Below, piece after piece: positions 1-10,332 of a stretch of 64,000 nucleotides of DNA (within the stretch, counting starts at the first letter, position 1; the number at the start of each line of letters is the position of its first letter). The stretch is from contig JAFGEP010000050.1 in the NCBI GenBank assembly GCA_016931535.1, forward strand, positions 1 through 64,000, in the 5' to 3' direction. The notes under the pieces were generated by a model. The model made no database searches. It was not told the origin of the DNA and saw only the letters and a program-made list of their open reading frames with translations. Position numbers and translations under genes: made by a program. The stretch comes from Bradymonadales bacterium. Lineage in GTDB: Bacteria > Myxococcota_A > Bradymonadia > JAFGEP01.

Positions 1-106
1 CATCGCGCTGATCACCCCCATCGCGATGGAGGTGGGCGTGCACTTCGCCATCCGGGAGGGTGGACGAACGGTGGGCGCCGGCGTGGTCACAGCAATCAAA
101 GAGTAG
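1..106 (+). CDS. tuf: Elongation factor Tu, C-terminal end (partial)
   Basis: Only the last 34 codons are in the window. They read as the end of the third EF-Tu beta-barrel, with the family signature [15 protein letters not shown] followed by a short tail and TAG. EF-Tu delivers aminoacyl-tRNA to the ribosome as its GTP complex. It lies 10 bases upstream of rpsJ, the usual tuf-rpsJ junction of the str and S10 operons. The GTPase domain and start lie outside the window. Confidence 0.93.
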   Translation, partial: IALITPIAMEVGVHFAIREGGRTVGAGVVTAIKE

Positions 107-116
107 GCAGGCGACA

Positions 117-425
117 ATGGCTAGCGACAAGATCCGGATCAAGCTCAAAGCGTACGATTACCAGCTGCTCGACCAGGCCGCCCACGAGATCGTCAACACG
201 GCCAGGACCACGGGAGCCAAGGTGGCGGGCCCTATCCCGCTTCCGACCCAGATCAGCCGGGTTACCGTTCTTCGCGGTCCTCACGTGGACAAGAAGTCCC
301 GGGAGCAGTTCGAGGTTCGTACCCACAGACGGTTGCTGGAGATCCTCGAGCCGACCGAGCAGACACTGAACGCCCTGATGCGTCTCGACCTCTCCGCGGG
401 AGTGGACGTAGAGGTCAAGTCCTGA
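117..425 (+). CDS. rpsJ: 30S ribosomal protein S10
   Basis: 102 residues, full family length. The protein shows the S10 pattern [17 protein letters not shown], then PLPTQ and the RTHRR segment. S10 sits in the 30S head and also acts as NusE in antitermination. I chose the ATG at 117 because it begins with the standard [14 protein letters not shown] sequence; an in-frame upstream ATG at 60 would run into tuf. The next gene is rplD at 436, so rplC (L3), which normally follows S10, is absent. Confidence 0.97.
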   Translation: MASDKIRIKLKAYDYQLLDQAAHEIVNTARTTGAKVAGPIPLPTQISRVTVLRGPHVDKKSREQFEVRTHRRLLEILEPTEQTLNALMRLDLSAGVDVEVKS

Positions 426-435
426 GGAGCTGGCC

Positions 436-1056
436 ATGAAGCTGGACGTGTACAACCTGCAAAACGAGAAGACGGGTGAGATCGAGGTCTTCGAGGCGGT
501 GTTCGATGCACCGATCAAGGAGTACCTGCACCACGAGGTGGTCCGCTGGCAGCGAGCTTGCCGCCGCCGGGGAACGGTGAGCACCAAGGGACGAGCCGAG
601 GTGGCCGGTTCCAAGCACAAGATGTATCGCCAGAAAGGAACGGGCCGGGCTCGCCACAGCACCAGCAAGGCGCCTCAGTTCGTCGGGGGCGGCGTGGCCT
701 TCGGTCCTCATCCCCGCTCCTTTGCCTACCGGCTCCCCAAGCGGGTTCGCAAGGTGGCGCTTCGCAGTGTGCTGAGCCAGAAGGCGCGCGAGGGGCAGAT
801 CAAGGTGGTGGAAGAGTTCGCACTGCCCGAGATCAAGACCCGCGAGGCCTTTGTGATTCTGCAGCGATTGGGAGCGGCCAAGGCGTTGGTGGTGGATGGT
901 GCGAGCAACCAGACGCTCAGGCTGTCGGCGAGAAACCTGAGGGATTACAAGTACTTGGCCCCGGAAGGGTTAAATGTCATGGATCTGTTGCGGTTCGACC
1001 AGCTGATCCTGACCCGCTCGGCCCTCGAGTGCATCCAGGGAGCGCTGTTGCCATGA
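436..1056 (+). CDS. rplD: 50S ribosomal protein L4
   Basis: 206 residues. It carries the L4 core [24 protein letters not shown] and a C-terminal Rossmann-like half. L4 binds 23S rRNA, lines the exit tunnel and, in some bacteria, autoregulates the S10 operon. GGAG stands 6 bases before the ATG. It starts 10 bases after rpsJ with no room for rplC, and its TGA overlaps the rplW ATG (ATGA). Confidence 0.97.
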   Translation: MKLDVYNLQNEKTGEIEVFEAVFDAPIKEYLHHEVVRWQRACRRRGTVSTKGRAEVAGSKHKMYRQKGTGRARHSTSKAPQFVGGGVAFGPHPRSFAYRLPKRVRKVALRSVLSQKAREGQIKVVEEFALPEIKTREAFVILQRLGAAKALVVDGASNQTLRLSARNLRDYKYLAPEGLNVMDLLRFDQLILTRSALECIQGALLP

Positions 1057-1343
1057 AGACGATGTACGATGTCATTCGGCGACCGATTCGCACCGAGAAG
1101 TCCACCGACCTGGAGGAGGCCAATGGCCAGGTGGTGTTCGAGGTCGATCGGAAGGCCAACAAGGTCGAGATCCGGCAGGCGGTGGAGCGGCTCTTCGGCG
1201 TTACCGTGATCCAGGTCAACACGATGAACCGGAAGGGGAAGCCCAAGCGGTTTGGACGTCTGCTGGGGAAACGAAGCGATACCAAGAAGGCCATTGTGAC
1301 TCTGGCGGAAGGGTCCAAGATCGAGTTCTTCGAGGGGGCGTAG
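1053..1343 (+). CDS. rplW: 50S ribosomal protein L23
   Basis: 96 residues, normal length. It has the family opening [13 protein letters not shown] and the C-terminal [14 protein letters not shown] loop that packs against rRNA. L23 forms the docking site for trigger factor and SRP at the tunnel exit. The ATG overlaps the rplD stop by four bases, and rplB begins right after it, so the genes are probably translationally coupled. Confidence 0.96.
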   Translation: MKTMYDVIRRPIRTEKSTDLEEANGQVVFEVDRKANKVEIRQAVERLFGVTVIQVNTMNRKGKPKRFGRLLGKRSDTKKAIVTLAEGSKIEFFEGA

Positions 1344-1344
1344 G

Positions 1345-2172
1345 ATGGGAATCAGAAAGTTCAACCCCACGTCACCCGGACGGCGCTTCATGATGATCTC
1401 CGATCACGCAGAGGTCACCGAGGACCGGCCGGAACGATCGTTGACGTCGGGCAAGAAGAGGATCTCCGGCCGCAACAAGCACGGCCACATCACCATGCTG
1501 CGTCGTGGTGGTGGGCACAAGCGGCGGTTCCGCGAGGTGGATTTTCGGCGCGAGAAGGTGGGGGTGCCGGGAGAGGTAGCCACCATCGAGTACGACCCGA
1601 ACCGCAGCGCCAACATCGCCCTGGTGGTCTACCGGGACGGGGAGAAGCGCTACATCCTTGCGGCCAAGGACATGAGCGTGGGAGACCAGGTGGTCAGCTC
1701 GGCTCATGCCGATATCCGGCCGGGAAACACCCTTCGGTTGAAATACTTGCCCCTGGGAACGGTGGTCCACAACGTGGAGCTCAGGCCGGGCAAGGGGGGA
1801 CAGCTGGTGCGGAGCGCCGGCACGGGGGCCCAGCTTCTGGCCAAGGAGGGGGCTTACGCCACCCTGCGTCTTCCCAGCGGAGAGATCCGCAAGGTGCGGG
1901 TGGAGTGCCGGGCCACGGTCGGGCACGTGGGGAAGACCGAACACTCCAACGTATCTTCGGGCAAGGCGGGGAGAACCCGCTGGCAGGGACGTCGGCCCAA
2001 GGTTCGGGGGGTGGCCATGAACCCGATCGACCATCCGCTGGGAGGAGGCGAGGGCCGCTCCAGCGGAGGCCGTCATCCGTGCACCCCCTGGGGCGTGCAC
2101 ACCAAGGGCAAGCGGACTCGGAGCAACCACCGGTCAGACAAGTACATCGTCAGCAGGCGAAAACGTAAGTAG
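1345..2172 (+). CDS. rplB: 50S ribosomal protein L2
   Basis: 275 residues, normal length. It shows the universally conserved C-terminal region [14 protein letters not shown], which contains the histidine near the peptidyl transferase centre, and the N-terminal GRNKHGHIT and [11 protein letters not shown] segments. L2 supports subunit association and tRNA binding. It starts one base after the rplW stop codon. Confidence 0.98.
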   Translation: MGIRKFNPTSPGRRFMMISDHAEVTEDRPERSLTSGKKRISGRNKHGHITMLRRGGGHKRRFREVDFRREKVGVPGEVATIEYDPNRSANIALVVYRDGEKRYILAAKDMSVGDQVVSSAHADIRPGNTLRLKYLPLGTVVHNVELRPGKGGQLVRSAGTGAQLLAKEGAYATLRLPSGEIRKVRVECRATVGHVGKTEHSNVSSGKAGRTRWQGRRPKVRGVAMNPIDHPLGGGEGRSSGGRHPCTPWGVHTKGKRTRSNHRSDKYIVSRRKRK

Positions 2173-2183
2173 GGAGAGTTGGC

Positions 2184-2465
2184 TTGGCACGTTCGATCAA
2201 AAAAGGACCATTTGTCGACGAACATCTGTACACGTCGGTTCGCAGGGCCCATGACACCCGGAGCAAGAAGGTGATCAAGACCTGGTCGCGCCGGTCCACC
2301 ATCGTGCCCGAGTTCGTCGGCCTGACATTTGCGGTGCACAACGGGCGGAAGTTCGTACCGGTCTTCGTGACGGAGAACATGGTGGGGCACAAGCTGGGCG
2401 AATTTGCGCCCACCCGGACCTACTTTGGTCACGGAGCGGACAAGAAGGTACGGCGCAAGAAGTAG
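2184..2465 (+). CDS. rpsS: 30S ribosomal protein S19
   Basis: 93 residues beginning with the typical [14 protein letters not shown] and containing [15 protein letters not shown] and the end [12 protein letters not shown]19 forms part of the 30S head with S13. The start is a TTG, preceded by GGGAGAG; no ATG fits the conserved N-terminus. Confidence 0.97.
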   Translation: MARSIKKGPFVDEHLYTSVRRAHDTRSKKVIKTWSRRSTIVPEFVGLTFAVHNGRKFVPVFVTENMVGHKLGEFAPTRTYFGHGADKKVRRKK

Positions 2466-2478
2466 GTGAGGGCGACCG

Positions 2479-2838
2479 ATGAAAAAGCCGAAAGGTGAAC
2501 GGTTCAATGTGGTTCGCGGGCGATTTATCCGGTCGTCTCCGCGGAAGGCGCGCGTGGTGGTGGACATGATCCGGTCAATCCGCGTCAGCGAGGCGCTCGA
2601 CCTGCTCCGCTTCAGCAAGAAGGGGGTCAGCCAGGCGATCGCCAAGCTGTTGGAATCTGGCGTGGCCAATATCAACGAGCATGCCAAGCAGTGGGACGTG
2701 GACCGGTTGGTCGTGGCCCAGGCCTTTGTGGACGAGGGGCCCACCATGCGGCGTTACCAACCTCGGGCCATGGGGCGGGCCACCCGCATTCGCAAGCGGA
2801 CCAGCCATGTTACCATCGTGCTGGAGCAGGAAGAATAA
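2479..2838 (+). CDS. rplV: 50S ribosomal protein L22
   Basis: 119 residues with the L22 signature RSSPRKARVVVDMIR and the extended hairpin RRYQPRAMGRATRIRKRTSH that reaches into the exit tunnel, where macrolide-resistance changes occur in other species. It stands in the expected place between rpsS and rpsC. Confidence 0.97.
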   Translation: MKKPKGERFNVVRGRFIRSSPRKARVVVDMIRSIRVSEALDLLRFSKKGVSQAIAKLLESGVANINEHAKQWDVDRLVVAQAFVDEGPTMRRYQPRAMGRATRIRKRTSHVTIVLEQEE

Positions 2839-2856
2839 CCGAAAGAGGAGCAACCC

Positions 2857-3498
2857 GTGGGTCAGAAGGTCAACCCGATAGGTTTTCGGCTGGGGATCAC
2901 CCGTCCGTGGGAGTCGAAGTGGTACGAGAGCAAGCACTATGCCCGCTGGCTTCATGAGGATCTCAAGCTGAAGAAATACATCAAGGAGAAGCACTACAAC
3001 ACCGGGATCGGCCTGATCGAGGTGGAGCGGGCGGCCAACAAGGTGAAGATCAACGTCTTTACCGCCAAACCCGGGATCCTGATCGGGCGGCGCGGTGCCG
3101 GCGTGGAGCAGCTCAAGTCGGAGCTGCAGAAGATGACCGACAGCGAGGTCTTCCTGAACATCCAGGAGGTCCGCAAGCCCGAGCTGGATGCCCAGCTGGT
3201 GGCGGAGAACGTGGCCGGTCAGCTGGAGCGGCGAGTCTCCTTTCGGCGGGCCATGAAGAAGGTGGTGACCTCCACCATGAAGTTCGGCGCCCTGGGGATG
3301 AAGATCATGTGCGCCGGACGGCTGGGCGGGGCAGAGATGGCCCGTCGCGAGTGGTACCGGGAGGGGCGGGTTCCCTTGCACACCTTGCGGGCGGACGTGG
3401 ATTACGGCTTTGCCGTGAGCAAGACCACCTACGGGATCATCGGGGTGAAGGTCTGGATCTTCAAGGAGGAGAAGGTCGGCATCCGCAGCTTCATCTGA
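2857..3498 (+). CDS. rpsC: 30S ribosomal protein S3
   Basis: 213 residues with a KH domain ([21 protein letters not shown], then the loop IGRRGAG) and the C-terminal [13 protein letters not shown] signature. S3 lines the mRNA entry channel and contributes to ribosomal helicase activity. Translation starts at a GTG preceded by AGAGGAG. The next gene begins 54 bases downstream. Confidence 0.97.
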   Translation: MGQKVNPIGFRLGITRPWESKWYESKHYARWLHEDLKLKKYIKEKHYNTGIGLIEVERAANKVKINVFTAKPGILIGRRGAGVEQLKSELQKMTDSEVFLNIQEVRKPELDAQLVAENVAGQLERRVSFRRAMKKVVTSTMKFGALGMKIMCAGRLGGAEMARREWYREGRVPLHTLRADVDYGFAVSKTTYGIIGVKVWIFKEEKVGIRSFI

Positions 3499-3552
3499 GG
3501 GCTTCGGCCGGCCGCTGGCTGATGGGCCGCGGCCCAGACAATCGAGGGACGC

Positions 3553-3969
3553 ATGTTAGCACCGAAAAAGGTCAAGTATCGCAAGAGCCAGAAGAACCTC
3601 GTCACCGGGAAAGAGTCCCGGGGATGCAGCCTGGCCTTCGGGGATTACGGGATCCTGGCGCTGGAGCCGGGGCGGATCACCGCCCGCCAGATCGAGGCGG
3701 CCCGTGTGGCGGTCAACCGGAAGATGAAACGGTTGGGCAAGCTGTTCATCCGCATCTTCCCCGACCACCCGGTCACCAAGAAGCCAGCCGAGACCCGGAT
3801 GGGCAAGGGCAAGGGGGCTCCCGAGGAATGGGTGGCGATCATCCGTCCCGGTCGCATCCTGTACGAGGTGGAGGGGGTCGATGAGGCGCTGGCACGCGAG
3901 GCGTTCCGCCTGGCAGGGGCCAAGCTTCCCATCAGGATCCGATTCGTGTCGCGGAGGGATGAGCTATGA
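3553..3969 (+). CDS. rplP: 50S ribosomal protein L16
   Basis: 138 residues with [14 protein letters not shown] at the start and the conserved [15 protein letters not shown] loop. L16 helps position A-site tRNA and is needed late in 50S assembly. The stop overlaps the rpmC ATG (ATGA at 3966). Confidence 0.97.
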   Translation: MLAPKKVKYRKSQKNLVTGKESRGCSLAFGDYGILALEPGRITARQIEAARVAVNRKMKRLGKLFIRIFPDHPVTKKPAETRMGKGKGAPEEWVAIIRPGRILYEVEGVDEALAREAFRLAGAKLPIRIRFVSRRDEL

Positions 3970-4178
3970 CGGCTGCCGAATTGCGACTGAAGTCGACGGA
4001 GGAACTGGAAGCTCTGGGTCGGGAGCTGCGGGAGAACCTCTTCCGCCTCAAGATGCAGCACCATACGGGCCAGCTCGACAAGTCCTCGCGCCTGAAGGGG
4101 GCGCGGCGGGATATCGCCCGCATCGAGACGCTCCTCGGGGAGCGCAAGCAGGCCCAACCACATGACGGGGGACGGTGA
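3966..4178 (+). CDS. rpmC: 50S ribosomal protein L29
   Basis: 70 residues, two long helices with the family core [19 protein letters not shown]29 sits beside L23 at the tunnel exit. It overlaps rplP by four bases and ends in TGATG, where the A of the stop is also the A of the rpsQ ATG. Confidence 0.95.
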   Translation: MTAAELRLKSTEELEALGRELRENLFRLKMQHHTGQLDKSSRLKGARRDIARIETLLGERKQAQPHDGGR

Positions 4179-4444
4179 TGACCGCAAGAGGACATCGAAA
4201 GAACCAGGTGGGGGTGGTGGTTTCCGACAAGATGCAGAAGACGGTGGTGGTCCAGGTGACCCGCCGGTTCAAGCATCCCATGTACCACAAGTACGTGAAG
4301 CGCTCGAATACCTACTACGCCCACGATGAGACCAACGCCTGTCGAGTGGGTGACCGCATCCTGATCGAGGAGACTCGGCCGATGAGTCGGCTCAAGCGTT
4401 GGCGGGTCAAGAGCATCATCGAGCGGGCGCCGATTTTTAACTGA
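4178..4444 (+). CDS. rpsQ: 30S ribosomal protein S17
   Basis: 88 residues from the ATG at 4178; a GTG one codon earlier is also possible. It shows the OB-fold signature [16 protein letters not shown] and the [11 protein letters not shown] segment. S17 is a primary 16S rRNA binder. It ends 51 bases before rplN. Confidence 0.95.
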   Translation: MTARGHRKNQVGVVVSDKMQKTVVVQVTRRFKHPMYHKYVKRSNTYYAHDETNACRVGDRILIEETRPMSRLKRWRVKSIIERAPIFN

Positions 4445-4495
4445 CCGGTGCCGGGGGTTGGATTTCCACTTGGCTGACTAGGTGTAGGTGTCACC

Positions 4496-4864
4496 ATGAT
4501 CCAGATGCAGACATTCCTGAGTGTGGCCGACAACTCGGGGGCGAAGAAGATCCAGTGCATCAAGGTGCTGGGCGGTACACGCCGCAAGTATGCCACCATC
4601 GGCGATATCATCGTGGCCGCGGTCAAGGAGGCCCTGCCCAACTCCAAGGTCAAGAAGGGAGAGGTGCACCGGGCGGTGATCGTGCGTACGGCCAAGGAGA
4701 TCGGCAGGTCTGATGGTTCCTACATCCGGTTCGGCGAGAACGCCGCCGTGTTGATCAACCAGCAGGGTCAGCCGATCGGTACCCGCGTGTTCGGTCCCGT
4801 GGCGAGGGAGCTGCGAGCCAAGCAGTTCATGCGGATCATCTCCCTGGCTCCGGAGGTGCTGTAG
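4496..4864 (+). CDS. rplN: 50S ribosomal protein L14
   Basis: 122 residues, the exact family length. It begins [18 protein letters not shown] and contains [15 protein letters not shown]14 lies at the subunit interface and is the binding site of the silencing factor RsfS. This is the first gene of the spc set; the 51-base gap before it has no evident terminator. Confidence 0.98.
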   Translation: MIQMQTFLSVADNSGAKKIQCIKVLGGTRRKYATIGDIIVAAVKEALPNSKVKKGEVHRAVIVRTAKEIGRSDGSYIRFGENAAVLINQQGQPIGTRVFGPVARELRAKQFMRIISLAPEVL

Positions 4865-4958
4865 GTTGTGGAAACCGGACCGGCAGCAGGGTGGCGCGTC
4901 CATGAGGGAACGGCATTCCACCGGGCGAATCGGTCGATGAGAGCGGCAGGATAGAGCC

Positions 4959-5336
4959 ATGCACATCAAGAAGAACGATCTGGTCGTGATCATCAGCGGG
5001 AAGGAGCGCGGAGAACGCGGTCGCGTCCTGCGGGTGCTCAAGCAGGGGAACAAGGTCATCGTGGAGCGCCGCAACCTGGTCAAGCGCCACACCAAGCCCA
5101 ACCAGGCGATGGGGGTCGAAGGGGGCATCGTGGAGCGGGAAGCGCCCATCCACGCCAGCAATGTGATGCTCTTCTCCCCCAAGGCCAACGGGCCGGTGCG
5201 TACCCAGGTGCGCTACCTGGGCAAGGGGGGGAAGACCTACCTCTCCAGAGAGGAAGCCCGGCAAAGCTACGATACCCCTCCCCGGCGGATCCGCAAGGTC
5301 CGCTATGTGGCCGAGACCGAAGAGGTTTTCGAATAG
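4959..5336 (+). CDS. rplX: 50S ribosomal protein L24
   Basis: 125 residues with a KOW motif near the start (KNDLVVIISGKERGERGRVL) and NLVKRHTKPNQ. L24 is an assembly initiator of the 50S subunit. The C-terminal tail (RRIRKVRYVAETEEVFE) is slightly longer than in enterobacterial L24. Confidence 0.96.
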   Translation: MHIKKNDLVVIISGKERGERGRVLRVLKQGNKVIVERRNLVKRHTKPNQAMGVEGGIVEREAPIHASNVMLFSPKANGPVRTQVRYLGKGGKTYLSREEARQSYDTPPRRIRKVRYVAETEEVFE

Positions 5337-5351
5337 CAGGAGAGTACAAGC

Positions 5352-5894
5352 ATGAAGCCGCGACTCCAACAGAAGTACGAGGAAGAGATCATTCCTCGCC
5401 TGATCAAGGAGTTCTCCTACCGCAACGTGATGCAGGTTCCCCGACTGGCCAAGATCACGGTCAACATGGGGATCGGCGAAGCCTCCCGGGACATCAAGCT
5501 GCTGGACTCGGCGGTGGAGGAGATCAAGACCATTACCGGGCAGAAGCCGATCATCACCCGTGCCCGCCGCTCCATCGCCGCTTTCAAGCTGCGAGCCGGC
5601 ATGCCGATCGGGGTGATGGTGACCTTGCGTCGAGCCCGCATGTGGGAGTTTTTGGATCGGCTGCTCAGCATCGCCATGCCCCGAGTGCGCGACTTCAAGG
5701 GGCTCAGCCGCAAGGCCTTCGATGGCAAGGGGAACTACGCCATGGGCATTCGGGAACAGATCATCTTTCCCGAGATCGAGTACGACCAGATCGACCGGAT
5801 CAAGGGGATGAACGTCTGCTTGACGACGACAGCCAAGAATGACGACGAGGCATATGCCTTGCTGCGGTACCTGGGGGTACCGTTTCGCAACTAA
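5352..5894 (+). CDS. rplE: 50S ribosomal protein L5
   Basis: 180 residues with [16 protein letters not shown], the [16 protein letters not shown] segment and [15 protein letters not shown]5 holds 5S rRNA in the central protuberance and touches P-site tRNA. A GGAGAG stands before the ATG. Confidence 0.98.
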   Translation: MKPRLQQKYEEEIIPRLIKEFSYRNVMQVPRLAKITVNMGIGEASRDIKLLDSAVEEIKTITGQKPIITRARRSIAAFKLRAGMPIGVMVTLRRARMWEFLDRLLSIAMPRVRDFKGLSRKAFDGKGNYAMGIREQIIFPEIEYDQIDRIKGMNVCLTTTAKNDDEAYALLRYLGVPFRN

Positions 5895-5915
5895 CAGGTC
5901 AGGAGCTTACAGGAC

Positions 5916-6101
5916 GTGGCTAGGTTAGCACTTCGTATCAAGGCGACGAGAAAGCCGAAATTCCAGGTGAGAGCCCACAATCGTTGTCCGCTCTGCGGCA
6001 GATCGCGAGCCTATCTCAGGAAATTCGACATGTGCCGGATCTGCTTTCGGATGCTGGCACTTCAGGGGAAGCTGCCTGGAGTCATCAAGGCCAGCTGGTA
6101 G
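5916..6101 (+). CDS. rpsN: 30S ribosomal protein S14, zinc-binding (type Z)
   Basis: 61 residues, the short S14 form with a zinc ribbon: CPLC and CRIC separated by 12 residues. The longer zinc-free S14 of enterobacteria is about 100 residues. It starts at GTG ([14 protein letters not shown]) with AGGA upstream. S14 is needed late in 30S head assembly. Confidence 0.96.
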   Translation: MARLALRIKATRKPKFQVRAHNRCPLCGRSRAYLRKFDMCRICFRMLALQGKLPGVIKASW

Positions 6102-6178
6102 CCGTCGATGACCGACACCAGTGCGGCGAACCCAGGCCGCGCTCGGGGTGGAAAGGGTTCACTGTGGGGAGATAACGA

Positions 6179-6574
6179 ATGCGAACAACGGATCCGATTG
6201 CTGATATGTTGACCCGAATCCGGAACGCGATTCACGCCGGTAAGACCTTCGTAACGGTCCCAGGGTCGAACATGAAGAGCGCGATCGCCAACCTGCTGAA
6301 GGAAGAGGGCTATCTCGACGAGGTGGAGTTCCTCAAGAACAACCACCAGGGCGATCTGTTCCTGCGGTTGCGGCTCTACAAGGACCTGCCGGTCATCGCC
6401 GGTCTGCGCCGCATCAGCCGACCCGGCAGGCGTCAGTATGTCAAGGCTTCGGAGATCCCCAAGGTCCTCGGGGGGCTCGGGATCTGCATTCTGAGCACCT
6501 CCAAGGGTATCCTGACCGGACAAGAGGCCGTGCGCCACAACATCGGTGGCGAGGTCCTCTGCGAAGTGTGGTAG
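6179..6574 (+). CDS. rpsH: 30S ribosomal protein S8
   Basis: 131 residues beginning TDPIADMLTRIRNA and ending in the family sequence GLGICILSTSKGILTGQEAV followed by GGEVLCEVW. S8 binds helix 21 of 16S rRNA and is the spc-operon translational repressor in E. coli. A 77-base gap separates it from rpsN. Confidence 0.98.
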   Translation: MRTTDPIADMLTRIRNAIHAGKTFVTVPGSNMKSAIANLLKEEGYLDEVEFLKNNHQGDLFLRLRLYKDLPVIAGLRRISRPGRRQYVKASEIPKVLGGLGICILSTSKGILTGQEAVRHNIGGEVLCEVW

Positions 6575-6584
6575 GAGGGCGAAC

Positions 6585-7121
6585 ATGTCTCGTATCGGTA
6601 AACTACCTATCGCCATTCCTCCGACCGTCAAGGTGGGGATCGAGGCCGGTATCATCTCGGTGGAAGGCCCACGGGGAAAGCTGTCGCGGGACGTTCCCCC
6701 CGAGGTGAAGATCTCCCTGGCCCAGGACGCGCTGGTGGTCGAACGGCTCAACGAGGGACGGCGTGCCCGGGCCATGCACGGGCTGGCTCGGACGCTGGTC
6801 AACAACATGGTCAACGGGGTCACCAAGGGGTTCACCAAGGTGCTCGAGATCGTGGGGGTTGGCTACCGGGTCGAGCAGAAGGGCGGTTTCTTGCTCTTCC
6901 ACTTGGGGTACTCCCACCCCATCCTCTACGAGCTGCCCCTGGGCATCAAGGCTACCGTGGAGCAGAATACCAAGATCACACTGTCCGGGTCGGATCGGGA
7001 GGTGCTGGGGCAGGCGGCCGCCACCATCCGCGCCTTTCGGCCCCCCGAACCCTACAAGGGCAAGGGGATCCGCTATGCCGGCGAGGCCATTCGCAGCAAG
7101 GTCGGCAAGTCGGGCAAGTAG
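6585..7121 (+). CDS. rplF: 50S ribosomal protein L6
   Basis: 178 residues from the ATG at 6585, which gives the expected start MSRIGKLPIAIP. The C-terminal signature RPPEPYKGKGIRYAGE is intact. L6 lies near the sarcin-ricin loop. The start is 10 bases after the rpsH stop, preceded by AGGAGG. Confidence 0.98.
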   Translation: MSRIGKLPIAIPPTVKVGIEAGIISVEGPRGKLSRDVPPEVKISLAQDALVVERLNEGRRARAMHGLARTLVNNMVNGVTKGFTKVLEIVGVGYRVEQKGGFLLFHLGYSHPILYELPLGIKATVEQNTKITLSGSDREVLGQAAATIRAFRPPEPYKGKGIRYAGEAIRSKVGKSGK

Positions 7122-7148
7122 GACGAACGTCACACCGGAGAAGGGACC

Positions 7149-7535
7149 ATGGGGATCAAGGTTCATAAAAAAACCAGCACGCGCGTCCAGGCACGGCTGC
7201 GCCGGCGGCGGCATGTGCGCAAGCAGGTGTTCGGTACCACCGAGCGCCCTCGGCTGTCCGTGTTTCGCAGCAACAAGCATATCTACGCCCAGGTCATCGA
7301 CGATACCACGGGCCAGACCGTGGCCGCCGTCTCGACCCTGTCTCCCGTGATCCGGGAGCGGGCGGTCCAGGGCGACAAGAAAGGCGGAGCCAAGCTGGTG
7401 GGGGTCGAGATTGCGGCCCAGTGTCTGGGCCAACAGATCGACCAAATCGTGTTCGACCGGGGCGGTTACCTGTACACCGGGGGGCGGGTGCGGGCCCTGG
7501 CCGAGGCCGCCAGAGAGGCCGGCCTGAAGTTTTAG
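7149..7535 (+). CDS. rplR: 50S ribosomal protein L18
   Basis: 128 residues with [20 protein letters not shown] and the ending [18 protein letters not shown]18 brings 5S rRNA to the 50S subunit together with L5. GGAGAAGGG precedes the ATG. Confidence 0.97.
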   Translation: MGIKVHKKTSTRVQARLRRRRHVRKQVFGTTERPRLSVFRSNKHIYAQVIDDTTGQTVAAVSTLSPVIRERAVQGDKKGGAKLVGVEIAAQCLGQQIDQIVFDRGGYLYTGGRVRALAEAAREAGLKF

Positions 7536-7593
7536 GGCAGCACAGGGAGGCACCTGGCCGTTGGGGCCTCCAGAACATGTCGGGAGAAGGGAC

Positions 7594-8130
7594 TTGGTAA
7601 GCGAGAAGAGACATAGAACGGATCAACAGTCGGCAGAACCGGAAGAGCTGGAATTCGAGGAAACGGTGGTGCACATCAACCGGGTGGCCAAGGTCGTCAC
7701 CGGCGGACGCCGCTTCAGTTTCAGCGCCATCGTGGTGGTGGGTGACAAGAATGGCAAGGTGGGGATCGGCCATGGCAAGGCCAACGAGGTCCCGGAGGCC
7801 ATCCGCAAGGGAACCGAGCATGCCCGCAAGTCCATGATCGAGGTCCCCATCGTGAATGGCACCATCCCCCATGCGGTCCAGGGCCACTTCGGCTCGGGTG
7901 AGGTCCTCCTCAAGCCGGCCGGCGCCGGTACCGGCGTCATCGCCGGTGGGCCGGTGCGGGCCGTGGTCGAGGCTGCTGGCATCAAGAACATCCTTACCAA
8001 GTCGTTGCGGTCCAACAACCCTCACAACGTGGTTCGGGCCACCATGCAGGCCTTGCAATCGCTCGGCAATCCCGAGGCGTACGCGGCCAAGCGCGGCAAG
8101 ACCAAGCTGGAGTACGAGCTGCCCAGGTAA
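7594..8130 (+). CDS. rpsE: 30S ribosomal protein S5
   Basis: 178 residues from the TTG at 7594, chosen because GGGAGAAGGG lies just upstream and the protein then opens with the usual short charged tail before [17 protein letters not shown]. An upstream in-frame TTG at 7561 would add 11 atypical residues. The double-stranded-RNA-binding fold and the [20 protein letters not shown] loop are complete. S5 affects decoding accuracy. Confidence 0.95.
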   Translation: MVSEKRHRTDQQSAEPEELEFEETVVHINRVAKVVTGGRRFSFSAIVVVGDKNGKVGIGHGKANEVPEAIRKGTEHARKSMIEVPIVNGTIPHAVQGHFGSGEVLLKPAGAGTGVIAGGPVRAVVEAAGIKNILTKSLRSNNPHNVVRATMQALQSLGNPEAYAAKRGKTKLEYELPR

Positions 8131-8162
8131 CCCGTGTACCAGATGGAGCCAGGGAAAGAACC

Positions 8163-8363
8163 ATGGCGAAACTCAAGATCACACAGCGAAAGAGCACCAA
8201 CCGGTGTCCGGGGACCCAGGTCCGCACCATGAAGGCGCTGGGGCTCAAGAAGATGCACCAATCGGTGATTCACGACGATACGCCCACCCTGAGGGGCATG
8301 TTGTTTCAAGTCAAACACCTGGTCGAGGTGGAGGAGGTCCCCCAATCCCCGACCAGCAGCTGA
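8163..8363 (+). CDS. rpmD: 50S ribosomal protein L30
   Basis: 66 residues with the L30 pattern of a short N-terminal strand (KLKITQRKS), then GTQVRTMKALGLKKMHQSV and DTPTLRGMLFQVKHLV. It stands in the usual place between rpsE and rplO. About 100 bases of non-coding sequence follow. Confidence 0.95.
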   Translation: MAKLKITQRKSTNRCPGTQVRTMKALGLKKMHQSVIHDDTPTLRGMLFQVKHLVEVEEVPQSPTSS

Positions 8364-8464
8364 ACCCCACCCGCCGACAGCAGCGGGAGGGCCCGGGCGC
8401 CAACCAGGGGGATCTCGGGCTTGACGTGTCAACCAACCACAACCATCGTGCAGGCAAACAGGCT

Positions 8465-8929
8465 ATGGGACTCGATACATTGAAGCCGGCATCCGGCAGT
8501 CGCCAGAGAAAAAAACGTGTGGGACGGGGAACAGGGTCCGGAAGCGGCCGAACGAGCGGAAGAGGTCACAAGGGCCAGCGATCCCGGAGCGGCGGAGGCA
8601 ACCGGAGAGGGTTCGAGGGAGGCCAGATGCCTCTTCACCGCCGGCTGCCCAAGCGAGGGTTCAAAAACCTCTTCTCCAAGCGGATCATGACGGTCAACAT
8701 CAAGGATCTGAACCGATTCGAGGAGGGAGCCGAAGTCTGGCCGGAGGATTTCATCCGAGTCGGATTGATCCACACCCTGGGAGACGGGGTGAAGGTCCTG
8801 GCCTATGGAGAGCTGGATCGGAAGTTGACGGTGAAGGCGAACGACTTCAGCGAGATGGCGATCCAGAAGATCGAGCGGGCCGGCGGTACCGCCCAGAAGG
8901 TGTCGGTCGATCAGACCAGGGCTTCGTGA
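8465..8929 (+). CDS. rplO: 50S ribosomal protein L15
   Basis: 154 residues from the ATG at 8465. The glycine-rich N-terminal extension RVGRGTGSGSGRTSGRGHKG and GGQMPLHRRLPKRGF are typical; the C-terminal half has GVKVLAYGELDRKLTVKA. L15 is a late 50S assembly protein. secY follows 83 bases downstream. Confidence 0.96.
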   Translation: MGLDTLKPASGSRQRKKRVGRGTGSGSGRTSGRGHKGQRSRSGGGNRRGFEGGQMPLHRRLPKRGFKNLFSKRIMTVNIKDLNRFEEGAEVWPEDFIRVGLIHTLGDGVKVLAYGELDRKLTVKANDFSEMAIQKIERAGGTAQKVSVDQTRAS

Positions 8930-9012
8930 TCCGGAAAGCAGGCCCGGCAGCCTGAAAGCCCGCTTGACCCGGAGTCGGTGTCGGCTGCGGGAGGTCACCC
9001 GAGGAGAGATCA

Positions 9013-10332
9013 TTGATCAAGGCGTTATCCAACATCACCAAGATCCCCGAGCTGCGCAACCGGATCCTGTTCACGCTCGGCCTTCTGGCCGTCTACCGGC
9101 TCGGGGTTTTTGTGACTACCCCGGGGGTGAACCGGGCGGTGATGTCCGACGTCATCGCCCAGCAGTCCGGCTTCTTGGGCCTGTTCAACCTGTTTTCTGG
9201 AGGGGCTCTCGAGCAGCTCAGCGTCTTCGCCCTGGGGATCATGCCCTACATCACGGCTTCCATCATCCTGCAGCTCTTGGCCGTGGTGGTGCCCAAGCTC
9301 AACGAGCTCAAGCAGGATACCCAGGGGCGCAAGAAGATCACCCAGTACACCCGCTACGGGACCGTGCTGCTCTCCATCATCCAGGGAACGGCCATGGCCT
9401 TCTACCTGGAGAACCTCAACGACTCCTTCCGGGGGCTGCTGACCGCTCAGGAGTCGAGCTGGGGGTTTCGCTTCGTCACCGTCATCTCGCTGACCACCGG
9501 CACGGCGTTCATCATGTGGCTGGGCGAGCAGATCACGGAGCGGGGCATCGGGAACGGCATCAGCTTGATCATCATGGCGGGCATCGTGGCCGATTTCCCC
9601 GGCGGGGTGATGAACACGCTGGCCAAGTTCCAGCGCGGAGAGATCGAGGTCCTGCCGGCCTTGCTCCTGTTGGTCATCGTGGTGGGGGTGGTGGCCTTCA
9701 TCTGCTTCATGGAGCGGGCTCAGCGAAGGATCCCGGTGCAGTACACGCGGCGGGCCGAGGGGCGCAAGAGCTATGCGGGAAAGACCTCCTACCTGCCGCT
9801 GCGGGTCAACACCTCGGGGGTCATTCCGCCCATCTTCGCCTCCTCCATGCTGATCTTCCCCACCACGGTGGCCGGCTTCTTTCCCCAGTCCCGCTTCGCT
9901 TCGGCCATCCAGGGGGCGCTCAACCCGGTAGACTGGCGCTACAACATCCTCTACATCGGCCTGATCGTCTTCTTCTGCTTCTTCTACACCGCGGTCACCT
10001 TCGATCCGGTGGATGTGGCCGACAACATGAAGAGGCGCGGCGGCTTCATTCCCGGGATCCGGGCAGGCAAGAAGACCGCCGAGTACATCGACTACGTCCT
10101 GACCCGCATCACCTTTGGCGGCTCGCTGTACCTCTCGGCGATCTGCGTGATGCCCATCCTGCTGTTGATCTACTTCAACGTGCCCTTCCAGTTCGGGGGA
10201 ACCTCCCTGCTGATCGTGGTCTCGGTCGGGCTCGATACCGTCTCCCAGATCGAGCAGCACCTGATCACGCGGCACTATGACGGACTGACCGGACCCAGGG
10301 GACCGCGGATCCGCGGCCGCCGGTCCGGATGA
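9013..10332 (+). CDS. secY: Preprotein translocase subunit SecY
   Basis: 439 residues with ten hydrophobic membrane segments, the family length and layout. It shows the plug-region [25 protein letters not shown] and the loop GERGIGNG-like sequence [13 protein letters not shown]. SecY forms the channel for secreted and membrane proteins. The start is TTG at 9013 after GAGGAGAG. Its TGA overlaps an in-frame upstream ATG of adk. Confidence 0.98.
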   Translation: MIKALSNITKIPELRNRILFTLGLLAVYRLGVFVTTPGVNRAVMSDVIAQQSGFLGLFNLFSGGALEQLSVFALGIMPYITASIILQLLAVVVPKLNELKQDTQGRKKITQYTRYGTVLLSIIQGTAMAFYLENLNDSFRGLLTAQESSWGFRFVTVISLTTGTAFIMWLGEQITERGIGNGISLIIMAGIVADFPGGVMNTLAKFQRGEIEVLPALLLLVIVVGVVAFICFMERAQRRIPVQYTRRAEGRKSYAGKTSYLPLRVNTSGVIPPIFASSMLIFPTTVAGFFPQSRFASAIQGALNPVDWRYNILYIGLIVFFCFFYTAVTFDPVDVADNMKRRGGFIPGIRAGKKTAEYIDYVLTRITFGGSLYLSAICVMPILLLIYFNVPFQFGGTSLLIVVSVGLDTVSQIEQHLITRHYDGLTGPRGPRIRGRRSG

